A stretch of DNA of 64,000 nt from JALHTG01 sp964528315 (GTDB lineage: Archaea; Thermoproteota; Bathyarchaeia; 40CM-2-53-6; JALHTG01), in assembly GCA_964528315.1 (NCBI GenBank), contig CAZGRO010000001.1, positions 1 to 64,000 on the forward strand, in the 5' to 3' direction. Position 1 is the stretch's first letter; each line of letters begins with the position of its first letter. The notes below the pieces were generated by a model. That model was not told where the DNA came from and did not search any database. It was given only the letters and a program-made list of their open reading frames with translations. Position numbers and translations under genes: made by a program. This document shows positions 1-8,489 of the stretch, one piece after another.

Positions 1-828
1 GTTGAGCCACTCTATATCACTCTCACCCCCAATGGAGACATCTCAACTAACCTTGCCTACCCGGCACTTCACTTCCTGCTTTTCGTTCCGTTTCTTGCGA
101 TAGGGTTATCCGATATGCGGTGGGTTCTTTTTCTCTTCGAGATAGCGACACTGCTGACCCTGTACGTTAAATCACCTCGAGAACTGAAACCAATAATCTT
201 GCTGCCAATCTTCATAAGCGCAGACCTAGCTATAGACTTCAACGCAGGTGCGGTCTCGGATTTCTTATGGGTGCTTCCCATGGTTTGGACGGCGTTTTAC
301 ATAGAGGATCCGTTTAGATGTGGCATTCTATATGGAATGGCATGTGCGATAAAACAGGAGCCATGGATCGCTGGCCCACTTCTTCTGATATGGATGTATA
401 ATCTGACTCGAGGAAGCTTTGTGGTAAAGATGTGTGGCGTGTTGAAGTTCATTGGCGCTGCACTACTCAGCTTCGCGGTGCCGAATCTAGTGTTCGTTCT
501 TAAGGATCCAACTGCATGGATCTCAGGAGTTCTCACTCCTGCCTCAGGGGGACTCGTGCTGCTGAGCCAAGGAATGTCAATGCTGACTCAAGCGGGCATC
601 GCAAAACTTCCTCCGTTATTCTACTTAGTGATCACCATTACGATTTTCCTGACCATTGTGGCAAACTACTTCGTGTACTTTGACAAGCTGAAACACTTGT
701 TGTGGCTGCTTCCTGCGTTGACAATGTGGTTTTCTCCGAGGGCTCTCCAAAACTACTTCATGTATTGGATACCTGTGATGATCGCTGGTCTTCTGGTCCA
801 CCGTTCTGAATTGAGGAACCATGTATGA
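1..828 (+). CDS. Polytopic membrane protein, probable GT-C glycosyltransferase (5' truncated)
   Basis: The reading frame is open from base 1, so the true start lies outside the window; the first in-frame ATG here is at 115. The visible part is almost entirely hydrophobic, with about seven membrane segments separated by short loops. A loop near the middle contains AIKQEPW, which resembles the conserved Lys-Gln loop of dolichyl/polyprenyl-phosphate-dependent GT-C transferases of the GT39/GT87 type. The catalytic acidic loop expected at the N-terminus is not in the window, so the assignment is tentative. The stop overlaps the next start (ATGA at 825-828), suggesting translational coupling within a surface-glycan or surface-protein block. 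Confidence 0.55.
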   Translation, partial: VEPLYITLTPNGDISTNLAYPALHFLLFVPFLAIGLSDMRWVLFLFEIATLLTLYVKSPRELKPIILLPIFISADLAIDFNAGAVSDFLWVLPMVWTAFYIEDPFRCGILYGMACAIKQEPWIAGPLLLIWMYNLTRGSFVVKMCGVLKFIGAALLSFAVPNLVFVLKDPTAWISGVLTPASGGLVLLSQGMSMLTQAGIAKLPPLFYLVITITIFLTIVANYFVYFDKLKHLLWLLPALTMWFSPRALQNYFMYWIPVMIAGLLVHRSELRNHV

Positions 829-1532
829 CGAGCAGATTGAGAAGGGTTTTTGCTCCAGCATCAATGCTTGTCTGCTTGTTCCTTGTGCTTTTTTTCTTCA
901 CACAGATGTATGGTGCGAGTTCGGAAGCGCCTGCCATAGTTAATCCAAGATTCAAGTACTGGACACCTGATCAGGTCTGGAAATTCAAGAAACCGTACAT
1001 GTGGGAGGTGTCTCTTCTGATGGGGCCAAACGATGACGCCTTCGTAAGACTGGACGAGGTTGGTGGCAAGACTTGTCTAGGAATGCATGTATCGCAAGAT
1101 GGGGAAATTGATCAGTACCTGTGGGCGACTGTTCATGTGAGACAGAATCTCGGAGGCAGAGCGACCAAGCAGTTGTACGATGGCACTCTCGGAGTGTGGG
1201 TTTATCCTACATTCCTACATGAACGCTATCAGGATTCGGGTCATCCAAAGAACGTTTTCGGAATAGAGATCAATGATGGTACAAACATACTGTGGGTTGT
1301 GTTCTCACAGCAGCCCAACGTGACTTACAGCCTTAGGCGTCATCAGATCGTCGTGATCAGTACACCGCTAAATGCGTGGTCATACCGAGAAATCGACATA
1401 GGGAGATACTACTCTGAAGCAGGATGGAAACGCCCCTCTGAAGTCGCATTGATTCTTCTGGAGGGCGCTACAAGGGATCTCCCGGGCAAGTACGCAGGTT
1501 TCATTCAAGGCCTGACCGTTGCGCGGAAGTGA
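825..1532 (+). CDS. Secreted or membrane-anchored beta-rich protein
   Basis: 235 residues. A positively charged N-terminus (TSRLRR) and a hydrophobic stretch at residues 11-30 form a signal peptide or anchor. The rest has alternating hydrophobic and polar residues with many aromatics (WKFKKPYMWEV, LGVWVYPTF), as in a jelly-roll or carbohydrate-binding module. I do not recognise a named family. It starts inside the stop of the upstream membrane protein, so the two are probably one operon. A role in binding surface glycan is inference from context only. Confidence 0.6.
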   Translation: MTSRLRRVFAPASMLVCLFLVLFFFTQMYGASSEAPAIVNPRFKYWTPDQVWKFKKPYMWEVSLLMGPNDDAFVRLDEVGGKTCLGMHVSQDGEIDQYLWATVHVRQNLGGRATKQLYDGTLGVWVYPTFLHERYQDSGHPKNVFGIEINDGTNILWVVFSQQPNVTYSLRRHQIVVISTPLNAWSYREIDIGRYYSEAGWKRPSEVALILLEGATRDLPGKYAGFIQGLTVARK

Positions 1533-1602
1533 TACCCGGGGCTGGGGATGAGGCGAGTCTGCCAAACATTAATATGATGCTGCGGGAAGTTCGAAGAGGT
1601 AT

Positions 1603-2226
1603 ATGTCGTTGAGAGAGTCAAGTCGTGAACATACGGACCGGTTTGGAGTCGCGGCCAACGGATTTGCGCATACGCTGCGAGCATTGATCGCTCAACTAGA
1701 CCCAATGACGGTGCTTTCGTGGCTTTCAGGTGTTGGCGCAGTAGCAGTGTTGCTAGGGAATACATTAAGGAGCAGTCCGCCCTATGTGGTCGGCGACGCG
1801 TTGGTTTCAGCAGAGGTCTACGTCCTTCCATGGATATACATGAAGCCAATGACTCTCTTCACATTTCTGTTCTTTTTGTCATATGCCTTTGGCCTGAGTT
1901 CCACCTCCACAAGGGAACGATTCATGAGGATGCCGTCAGGAGTGAGGAACACAATGGGTGTGTTAGCATGGCTCTTTGCAATGGGAAGCGGATTCGAAAT
2001 CGTATATCATGTTGTTCTCTGGTCAGCTGCTTTGGCAGTCCAAGGGCTGCAGAACCCCGATATAATAGTGAATCCTTGGCCGAACAACCCATACCCGATC
2101 AACATAGTGTTCTCCAGCAAGCTCGTGGCCTTGATATTCGCTGCGTCGTGTTTCACGATAAGCTACATTGCACGAATAGAGAGAGAACATGACGCGCAGA
2201 AGGCAAAGAAAGAAAAGTTCGATTAA
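1603..2226 (+). CDS. Small polytopic membrane protein
   Basis: 207 residues with about four membrane helices (near residues 36-55, 76-95, 113-135 and 170-190) and a charged cytoplasmic tail ending in KKEKFD. A GAGG ribosome-binding motif lies just before the ATG, and an AT-rich TATA-like stretch lies near 1567-1576. No family is recognised. It sits directly upstream of the archaeosortase-like gene and could be an accessory subunit, but nothing in the sequence proves this. Confidence 0.6.
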   Translation: MSLRESSREHTDRFGVAANGFAHTLRALIAQLDPMTVLSWLSGVGAVAVLLGNTLRSSPPYVVGDALVSAEVYVLPWIYMKPMTLFTFLFFLSYAFGLSSTSTRERFMRMPSGVRNTMGVLAWLFAMGSGFEIVYHVVLWSAALAVQGLQNPDIIVNPWPNNPYPINIVFSSKLVALIFAASCFTISYIARIEREHDAQKAKKEKFD

Positions 2227-2308
2227 CTAGCACATATTGTCTCAGAAGACACATCGCTGGTCGAAAGAACCGCCTTAGGACGACTGTAGAGAGCAAGACG
2301 GTGTAAGC

Positions 2309-3364
2309 ATGGAAATTCGTGAGCATAGTCATTGGAGTACCATTTCTCTTAGAGCACGCTCTAAACAGCTAGGGGGTTTCGAGTTTCTCCTGATGAGCTT
2401 GATTCCCGTTGTTGTCCTGTTGGCGATCGATCAGATGAGTTTCATCTCTGGTTGGAACGAGGGCAGGAGCGGTCTGCTGTTTGCTGCGTTCTTCATAGTT
2501 GTTGAGTGGTACGACGCAAGGAAAGAGGTTCAATTCAGATGTAACAAGGGCACAGCAATATCATGGGTGCTCGCAGCAACCCTTCTCACACTGTACTACT
2601 ATGGGGTCTTCGTTCTGAACCTGAATCACGCAATTGCGCAGGCGGGAATGCGATTGGGGCTTCCTGAGATGCCAAGAATGTTCAGCTGGGTGGCAATGTG
2701 GGAACACGTAGCCTTTGCGTCGTACCTGGTGGCGTTGTTCGCTTCAGCCTACGGACCGGGGAGCCTTCTGAAGATGATAACCCCTGTTGCATATCTTCTG
2801 GGTATGAGCCTTATGTTCCTGCTCGACGCTTCATTCCCATACGCGTCACTAGGGCCTATGCAGGCAATTGTATATGCAATAGTTCCCATTGTGGTGGCTC
2901 TATTGGGCTTTTCTGAAATAAAGGCCATTTGGCAGGCTGAGTCATCAAGGCTGTTCATATTTGTGAAGAGAGAGGGAGTAGAGTGGTTCAAAGGAGCTGT
3001 CGATTTCTTCTGGCCTTGCGTAGGAGTTCACAGCATGATAATCTTTTTCATGATTATAGCAGTCATGATCGCCAAAATTGATGCCCCACGAGCCAGAAAA
3101 GCCCTCTATTCTGTGACCGGGGCTTTCGGAACCTTCATGGTCAACGTCTTCAGAATTTACATCATCTGCTACTTGATAGCAACAGAAGGGGTTAGCAAGG
3201 CAAAAGCCTTTCATGAATCGGCTGGAGAGATACTGTTCATGGCCTGGGCCGTGTTGTACCTGTTGACGGTGGTGAAGATTGAGGATATTATGTATCTAAA
3301 GACTAAAGCAGGGATAGCTGCGGCACAAAGGACGGGACCAGGATCATCTTTGAGGCAAGCCTGA
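2309..3364 (+). CDS. Exosortase/archaeosortase-family membrane protease-transpeptidase
   Basis: 351 residues with about eight membrane helices. The last third carries the three family signatures in order: a Cys in WPCVGVHSM (C237), an Arg in NVFRI (R282) and a His in AFHESAGE (H302). In the family these are the putative active-site residues that cut a C-terminal sorting signal and transfer the surface protein to a lipid. The length fits the long archaeal or thaumarchaeal variants. The stop overlaps the next start by one base, so it is coupled to the RecA/KaiC-chimera gene. No cognate sorting-signal protein is obvious in the window. The family call rests on motif spacing alone. Confidence 0.75.
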   Translation: MEIREHSHWSTISLRARSKQLGGFEFLLMSLIPVVVLLAIDQMSFISGWNEGRSGLLFAAFFIVVEWYDARKEVQFRCNKGTAISWVLAATLLTLYYYGVFVLNLNHAIAQAGMRLGLPEMPRMFSWVAMWEHVAFASYLVALFASAYGPGSLLKMITPVAYLLGMSLMFLLDASFPYASLGPMQAIVYAIVPIVVALLGFSEIKAIWQAESSRLFIFVKREGVEWFKGAVDFFWPCVGVHSMIIFFMIIAVMIAKIDAPRARKALYSVTGAFGTFMVNVFRIYIICYLIATEGVSKAKAFHESAGEILFMAWAVLYLLTVVKIEDIMYLKTKAGIAAAQRTGPGSSLRQA

Positions 3365-5247
3365 TGGCGCGAGTGGCTTGGTGTCGAGCAAGATGGATGC
3401 CCTTATGTTCACTAGTCCTGGTGCTTGCCCTTTTGTTAGGCCCAGTGCGTCAAGCCTTCTCGCAGCCTGTGGACTCATCCGGAACAGTATTCTACCTCCA
3501 CACAGCCTACGGCGGACCCTCAATTCCAAGAAGAATCATGAGTACCGACCCTCCGTACGGGATTCAGAGATGGAGCTCCGCATCTGAGATCATTCCGTTC
3601 TCTCTCTATCCTCCGCTTGGACGAACGGTCAAGATCGGGGGAACGGTGTCTTTTCAGCTCTGGCTTAGAGCTTCCGCTCCAACCATTGGTATAGTGAACG
3701 CGACACTGGTAGAGACAACTGGCGAAGGAAAGACAATGCACGTGTGTGGCATTGAAGCACCTGTGCTGATAGAATCTGTGCTAAAGGAACAAGCTCACTC
3801 CTTCTCTGTGGGACCGATTGTGCGAACGGTCAGCGCCGAATCCACATTGATGCTATATGTGGTTGTGAAGGATGTTAGGGCATCTGTTTTTCTTCATTGG
3901 GACGACAATCGGGCTCCAAGCAGGATGACGATCCCATTTGTGGAAAGATACTACCACGTGATCAGTATGACAGTGAGAGACTTCTCTGATAGAGAGATGA
4001 AAGGTGCGAATATCACAATCAGTCAGAGCAATTCGAAGGTGTGGACAGGACTCGCAGATGGGCGTGGCTTGGCTGAGGCAATACTTCCTTCTACAGAGGA
4101 CATGGCTCAGTATGATATATCGGTCCACTGGAAGAATGTCGTTGTGAGCGATACGAGAAATGTGAGTCTGACCACAGATACGGAATTGATTCTAAGATGT
4201 CAGGTGTATGATCTTGCAATCACTGTGCAGGACTTCTTTGGCATGCCCCTGTCAGAAGCCAAAGTCGAGCTAGCTATGGAGGGAAGGCTGATAGCATCCG
4301 ACAGGACTGGGTCAGGCGGGATACTGTTTTTCGACCAGACTCCCGGCGGCAACTATGTTCTTGTCTTCACCTACGGGAGTTTTGAGCAGATTCGTAAGAA
4401 CATAGCGGTGTCAGGATCGACAAGGTATCTTGCTAGGTTAGAGATATTGCCCTTGTGGTTCTACTACGGAGCCACTACTCTCTTCGCGATCGCAATAGGA
4501 TCTGGAGTCCTGCTTTCAAGACGCCAACGTAAGCTTCAACGGATTTCTTTTGATTTCCTGAATGATATGCTTCTTGGGAAGGGGTCCATGGCTGGAGCAG
4601 TCATGGTGATAGGTGCTCCGGGCTCGGGGAAGAGTGTTCTCATGCAGAAGGTCATGCATGATCAACTAGCTAGAGGGGGGAAGTGCGTATTTGTGACCAA
4701 CAATGACTTTCCGAGGAAGATAGTGGAAGATATGAAAGAACTTGGCCTGGATGTCGCCAGATTCGAAAGAGAGTCTCTTGCGTTCATCGATTGCTATTCT
4801 GGGGCAGCGGGTAGACCATCCACCGAAAGGTATAGCATTCAGGTGCTAACAGATCTGACAAATCTTGGGACACAGATCTCTAGCGCAGCAAACGCCCTAG
4901 GAGAGGGAACAACATTCTTCTTGGATTCTCTGGCCCCCCTTTTCGCTTCACTTAAGCCTGATCCAATCTTAACCTTCATACACACCGTTGGGGCCAGAAT
5001 AAAAGGGCAGGGAGGAAGTCTATACTTCTCCGTGGGTACTGGTTTGGACAAAGATGTCTTGTCCAGGCTTGAGGGGTTATCTGATTGTATTATTGAGCTG
5101 GATACATATGAAAGGAAAGGCACTCCTGTAAAGAGACTTCGAATAAAGAAGATACGCGGCAGGAGACATCCCGAGAAGTGGATGGAATTTTCAATCGAGG
5201 CCCCCTATGGAATTGTCTTCTACGGGCCTCGAAAGCAGCTGAAGTGA
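3364..5247 (+). CDS. Membrane-spanning protein: external Ig-like domains fused to a cytoplasmic RecA/KaiC-like ATPase
   Basis: 627 residues. Order of parts: signal peptide (about 1-33); extracytoplasmic beta-rich region (about 35-360) whose second half looks like two carboxypeptidase-regulatory/Ig-like repeats; one membrane helix (about 362-385) followed by basic RRQRKLQR; and a C-terminal P-loop domain with Walker A GAPGSGKS at 417-424 and a Walker B-like FFLDS near 519-523. The last part resembles archaeal KaiC/RAD55-like ATPases. The predicted topology places ligand-binding domains outside and the ATPase inside. It overlaps the archaeosortase-like gene by one base. I know of no standard family with this full architecture. 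Confidence 0.75.
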   Translation: MARVAWCRARWMPLCSLVLVLALLLGPVRQAFSQPVDSSGTVFYLHTAYGGPSIPRRIMSTDPPYGIQRWSSASEIIPFSLYPPLGRTVKIGGTVSFQLWLRASAPTIGIVNATLVETTGEGKTMHVCGIEAPVLIESVLKEQAHSFSVGPIVRTVSAESTLMLYVVVKDVRASVFLHWDDNRAPSRMTIPFVERYYHVISMTVRDFSDREMKGANITISQSNSKVWTGLADGRGLAEAILPSTEDMAQYDISVHWKNVVVSDTRNVSLTTDTELILRCQVYDLAITVQDFFGMPLSEAKVELAMEGRLIASDRTGSGGILFFDQTPGGNYVLVFTYGSFEQIRKNIAVSGSTRYLARLEILPLWFYYGATTLFAIAIGSGVLLSRRQRKLQRISFDFLNDMLLGKGSMAGAVMVIGAPGSGKSVLMQKVMHDQLARGGKCVFVTNNDFPRKIVEDMKELGLDVARFERESLAFIDCYSGAAGRPSTERYSIQVLTDLTNLGTQISSAANALGEGTTFFLDSLAPLFASLKPDPILTFIHTVGARIKGQGGSLYFSVGTGLDKDVLSRLEGLSDCIIELDTYERKGTPVKRLRIKKIRGRRHPEKWMEFSIEAPYGIVFYGPRKQLK

Positions 5248-5252
5248 CTAGT

Positions 5253-6011
5253 TTATTGAAAGACACGATCTCTCGGAAATACTTCAATTCCCTCAGATGT
5301 GATCTGATAGGGCCTCAATTGTATGTCATGAGGGATTCCCCTCATCTTCTCTATTTGAATTGCTCTGACGATATTTCCCTCGCGATGAATTGTATGAAGC
5401 AAGATCACGCCCTGGGACAGGAATTCTTCAAGTTGAAATGATCTGTCAAGCATGGATGCCCGCAATTCTGTCACGACCAGCGAAGAGCAGCCGGCTTCTT
5501 CCAGTGCATCAAAAAGCATGAGCATTGCCTTTCTTCTGTTTGCCGGCCTATCGTATTTCACTGCGATTGATGTAACAGGGTCCACTGCGATTCTCTGAAT
5601 CTTCTCTTCGTCGACAACTCCTCGTATTGTTTGAATAAGTTCCTTCAGCGTCAACTCCGGCAGAATTGCCGCGCCACCTGTGAGCGCTATGTGTTCACCA
5701 TATGGGCTGCCCTTGGTCTTGACGCGGCGAATCGGTGTCGCGTCTATGAAGAACAACTTTCCTTCTCGCTCAAGTCCATCAAGATCCCATCGAAAGCTTG
5801 AAAAGTTCTCCTTGATTTGCGCAGGGGCCTCACCCATAGTGACATATAGGCCTCGCTCATCGTTCACAGCTCCTTCTCTTAGAAATTGCATGGCTAACGT
5901 TGTCTTGCCAGAGCCAGGACCGCCAACAACCAGTATACATTTCTGTTTAGGGATCCCTCCGCCCAAGAGTTCGTCGAGGCCAGCCACACCCGTAGAGACG
6001 CGGTCCATCAT
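5253..6011 (-). CDS. KaiC-like RecA-superfamily ATPase
   Basis: 252 residues and a single KaiC/RAD55-type domain: STGVAGLDELLGGGIP at the N-terminus, Walker A GGPGSGKT at 30-37, and a Walker B-like strand RIAVDPVTS. Such proteins are ATP-dependent regulators that are often single-domain in archaea. It converges on the membrane RecA/KaiC chimera with only five bases between the stops. The ATG at 6011 (a second ATG at 6008) follows a TATA-like stretch at 6043-6055. The substrate or partner is unknown; an interaction with the neighbouring membrane ATPase is speculation. Confidence 0.85.
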   Translation of the reverse strand: MMDRVSTGVAGLDELLGGGIPKQKCILVVGGPGSGKTTLAMQFLREGAVNDERGLYVTMGEAPAQIKENFSSFRWDLDGLEREGKLFFIDATPIRRVKTKGSPYGEHIALTGGAAILPELTLKELIQTIRGVVDEEKIQRIAVDPVTSIAVKYDRPANRRKAMLMLFDALEEAGCSSLVVTELRASMLDRSFQLEEFLSQGVILLHTIHREGNIVRAIQIEKMRGIPHDIQLRPYQITSEGIEVFPRDRVFQ

Positions 6012-6324
6012 ATCACCACTTGCTGGAAATAGATCAGCAGGGCTATTAAAAAAAGCATTTCCAGACAGTCAATAGGGGTCTCGTCTGCCCTCTTACCTAT
6101 TGACTGACGTAAGGGTATCAGCGGCACTCTGGATCTGGTTGCGCTCCTCACGGCGGGCAACTTGGACACGTCATCGATTTGAGAATACAAACCTTGTCTG
6201 CCTTCGACATATATGTCAATGCCACAGAATCATCTTCGGTGTACTGACTGCCTCCTTTGTCTCACTACATTCGGAGCATGCAAATCAAACAAGAGAAAAA
6301 GAGAAATGGGTGCGTTCTGTGAAG
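6012..6324. other. Intergenic region with the kaiC-like promoter
   Basis: About 310 bases. It holds the kaiC-like promoter near 6043-6055. The rest has no convincing coding frame: the only plus-strand frame lacks recognisable composition or a ribosome-binding site. Confidence 0.5.
6043..6055 (-). promoter_or_regulatory. TATA box for the kaiC-like gene
   Basis: On the minus strand the stretch reads CTTTTTTTAATAG. It lies about 30 bases upstream of a predicted start site near 6024 and about 35-45 bases upstream of the ATG at 6011, giving a very short leader. Confidence 0.5.
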
Positions 6325-6657
6325 CTAGGCCAGTTTCTCCACTTTGATCTCTATTGTTGACACATTTCTAACATCGTCGCCTTCGCCAACGACCTCAGTT
6401 CCTATCGATATGTTCTTGATGTTCAGTTTTCCTCCGAAGAATCTACGCGACACAACTTCGACCACATCCACGGCTCGGCTAATCGCTCGTCCTCTGGCTT
6501 TCACAGTTAGTTCCTTGGCGCCTGTCTGGAAGTGCATCATAACTGCAGTTGCGTAGGCCATGAGAGGTTTCTTCCCGACAAGGATGGTGTCAGGAGGAAT
6601 TGGTTCTCGTGGTGCCGTCGGTCTAGCGGATTCTGAAGGCATCGTTTTTTCGCTCAT
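6325..6657 (-). CDS. albA: DNA/RNA-binding protein Alba
   Basis: Small basic chromatin protein of the Alba family that coats DNA and RNA as dimers. The diagnostic region VGKKPLMAYATAVM is followed by RGRAISRAVDVVE and by the beta-hairpin IGTE...VSTIEIKVEKL. The ATG at 6657 (MSEKTMPSE) is chosen because GGAGGT lies nine bases upstream; a frame continuing to 6714 would begin upstream of the likely transcript start. That gives 110 residues, with a longer Pro/Ser-rich N-terminal tail than the roughly 90-residue Alba core. It is transcribed away from the cdv cluster. Confidence 0.92.
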   Translation of the reverse strand: MSEKTMPSESARPTAPREPIPPDTILVGKKPLMAYATAVMMHFQTGAKELTVKARGRAISRAVDVVEVVSRRFFGGKLNIKNISIGTEVVGEGDDVRNVSTIEIKVEKLA

Positions 6658-6730
6658 TCGCAGTTCACCTCCACGTGTTCCGAAGCATGTCAGTATCTGG
6701 CAGCAGTTTCCCATTCTAATACGAACCTCT

Positions 6731-6740
6731 TGTCTTAAGT
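6731..6740 (-). promoter_or_regulatory. TATA box for alba
   Basis: ACTTAAGACA on the minus strand, placing transcription start near 6708 and the ATG at 6657 about 50 bases later. Confidence 0.4.
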
Positions 6741-6978
6741 CTTACCATAGGCCGAACCTGAATTGAGCAAGCTGGAGAGCAACATGTGAAAATGCCAAGT
6801 GTGGCTGAGCAGCAGACGAGAAAGCTTGATTGAAGGTATTTAAGCCATGATTGATTCTTGCAAGGAATTTCTCTGAACACTTCTAAGCGTAGCATGTATG
6901 CCGAGGAATTAGCACGTCATCTGTCCGAACGGAATGTGAGAAACTAGATTTCGGCGAATTCTCCTTTTTGACACGTTT

Positions 6979-6986
6979 CTTATACT
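6979..6986 (+). promoter_or_regulatory. TATA box of the cdv cluster
   Basis: CTTATACT at 6979-6986 predicts a transcript start near 7008. It is the closest plus-strand promoter-like signal to the first cdvB gene. Confidence 0.45.
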
Positions 6987-7073
6987 AACTTTGAAAGGGT
7001 TCGCGAAGGGCATGGTTATTTCACAACTGCACTTGTGCTCAGCACAGGGCTGAAACGGAAGAGTTGGAATTTC

Positions 7074-7724
7074 ATGATCAAGAATTGGGATAGAACTGAA
7101 AAAGAACCGTTTTTGTCACGGATCGAGGGCAGGATCCGTCCGTCTGACAAGTCGGTGAAGGAAAGAATCAGTGCCGCTGTATTCAGACTGAAGGCCCAAC
7201 AGAATAAGCTTGAGCTTGCTAATCTAAAGATGCAGCAAAGAGATAGGGAATTGTTCAAGAAGTGCATAGATGCCCAGCTCTCGAAAGACACGGCGAGAGC
7301 ATCCATGTATGCTGAAGAATGCGCTGAGATAAGGAAAATCGCGAAGGTCACACTTCAGTGCCAGCTCGCGATTGAGAGGGCCAGTTTCCGACTTGAAGCC
7401 GTGCAAGAATTCGGAGACATAGCTGCGAGCATGTTGCCTGTAACTGGAGTGATCCGATCGCTCAGGACGCAGATCTCAGGAGTGATGCCCGAGGTTTCCT
7501 ACGAACTTGGCCTGGTCAACGAAACACTAAATGACATAGTTGTGGAAGCAGGCGAAGCTACCGGCATGACGTCAAAACCTGAAGCTACTAGCCAGGAAGC
7601 ACAGAAGATCCTGTCAGAGGCAGGCGCAATAGCTGAACAGAGAATGAAAGAGAAATTCCCAGACCTTCCAAGCCCGGCACCTGTCACAACTGATCAAGAA
7701 CGTTCACCTCAATCCTTCCTTTGA
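7074..7724 (+). CDS. cdvB: CdvB-like ESCRT-III protein, paralogue 1
   Basis: Snf7/ESCRT-III fold protein that forms division or membrane-remodelling filaments. The helical core has KERISAAVFRLKAQQNKLE, then QRDRELFKKC and YAEECAEIRKIAK, the typical archaeal CdvB helix 1-2 hairpin. The C-terminal tail has KFPDLPSPAP, which fits the proline-rich MIM2 motif bound by the MIT domain of CdvC. It lacks the winged helix seen in paralogue 2. The ATG at 7074 gives 216 residues; an upstream GTG at 7035 has no clear ribosome-binding site. It is first in the co-directional cdv run. Confidence 0.9.
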   Translation: MIKNWDRTEKEPFLSRIEGRIRPSDKSVKERISAAVFRLKAQQNKLELANLKMQQRDRELFKKCIDAQLSKDTARASMYAEECAEIRKIAKVTLQCQLAIERASFRLEAVQEFGDIAASMLPVTGVIRSLRTQISGVMPEVSYELGLVNETLNDIVVEAGEATGMTSKPEATSQEAQKILSEAGAIAEQRMKEKFPDLPSPAPVTTDQERSPQSFL

Positions 7725-7758
7725 GGGAGATCACAGCTCAACGACGAGGAGCACTTAA

Positions 7759-8475
7759 ATGAACCTCCGCATGGATGCTGTCAAGCACCTTCTCGGTCAA
7801 ACAATTTCCGATGAGTACGGCGCAACCATTGGCAAAGTTGTTGGAATCCAGACTGACGTGAAGAGTTGCGTAACATCGATTGAGATAGAGCTAGGGAACG
7901 GCCAATTCATCAATTGCTCTCCATCTCAAGTTGTGGTGAGCGAGAAAGGGATCACACTTCTTGATGATTGGAAGCTTGAGGCAGACAATCTGCGAACAGA
8001 AATTGACCTTGCACTCAGGCGCATGAACGCCCTATCCGAGTTGCACAGGCAAGGCGACATTCAACCAAGTATCTACGAGGATTTCCGGAGAAATCACGAC
8101 AGCAACTTGAAAGAACTGGAAACGAGAAAGGGAAATCTCACAAAGAAACTTGCTTCGGTCGGTACCCAGCTCGATCAACAAATAAGAGAACTTGAGATGT
8201 TTCTGGCAACGAACAAAATGCAACTAGCCTCAGGTGAAATCGATCCACAAGCATACAAAGTGGCTGTAGATTCAATAGAACACGGCCTTCACCGCGCTTT
8301 TTCAGCAAAACGGGAAATAGAGAAAATCACAATCGACATGACCTCGCTGGAGAAATTCGACATTAACAAACGTGACGTACAGAGTTCGTCAAATAGGATT
8401 GTCCTGGAAGAACGAATGCTGATCACAAGCAAGCAGGCACAACCTATGCAACTGGCAGGCACTTCAAACCTCTGA
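7759..8475 (+). CDS. cdvA: CdvA division protein, paralogue 1
   Basis: 238 residues. The N-terminal PRC-barrel (about 1-75; LLGQTISDEYGATIGKVVG) is followed by a long coiled coil (about 75-190). In Crenarchaeota CdvA lies on the membrane and DNA and recruits CdvB. The C-terminal 40 residues are short and variable, and I do not see a clear ESCRT-III-binding peptide. It lies 34 bases after cdvB paralogue 1 and 14 bases before the proposed start of cdvB paralogue 2. Confidence 0.88.
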   Translation: MNLRMDAVKHLLGQTISDEYGATIGKVVGIQTDVKSCVTSIEIELGNGQFINCSPSQVVVSEKGITLLDDWKLEADNLRTEIDLALRRMNALSELHRQGDIQPSIYEDFRRNHDSNLKELETRKGNLTKKLASVGTQLDQQIRELEMFLATNKMQLASGEIDPQAYKVAVDSIEHGLHRAFSAKREIEKITIDMTSLEKFDINKRDVQSSSNRIVLEERMLITSKQAQPMQLAGTSNL

Positions 8476-8489
8476 AGAGGTCGTGTGCC

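Larger units (their letters stand above)
6658..7073. other. Intergenic region between alba and the cdv cluster
   Basis: About 415 bases with promoters on both strands. It holds the alba TATA box, a plus-strand TATA-like GTATTTAAGCC at 6836-6846 and a second plus-strand box at 6979-6986. About 140 bases separate the two plus-strand boxes, leaving room for a long leader or a small RNA. I could not identify either. Confidence 0.4.

Noticed and set aside
1719..2192. Plus-strand frame of 157 codons inside the membrane protein gene
   Set aside because: Out-of-frame shadow of the gene at 1603-2226, whose hydrophobic pattern and start site are convincing.
6100..6360. Plus-strand frame of 86 codons between the kaiC-like gene and alba
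   Set aside because: Runs into the alba 3' end on the other strand and has no promoter or ribosome-binding site that I could see.
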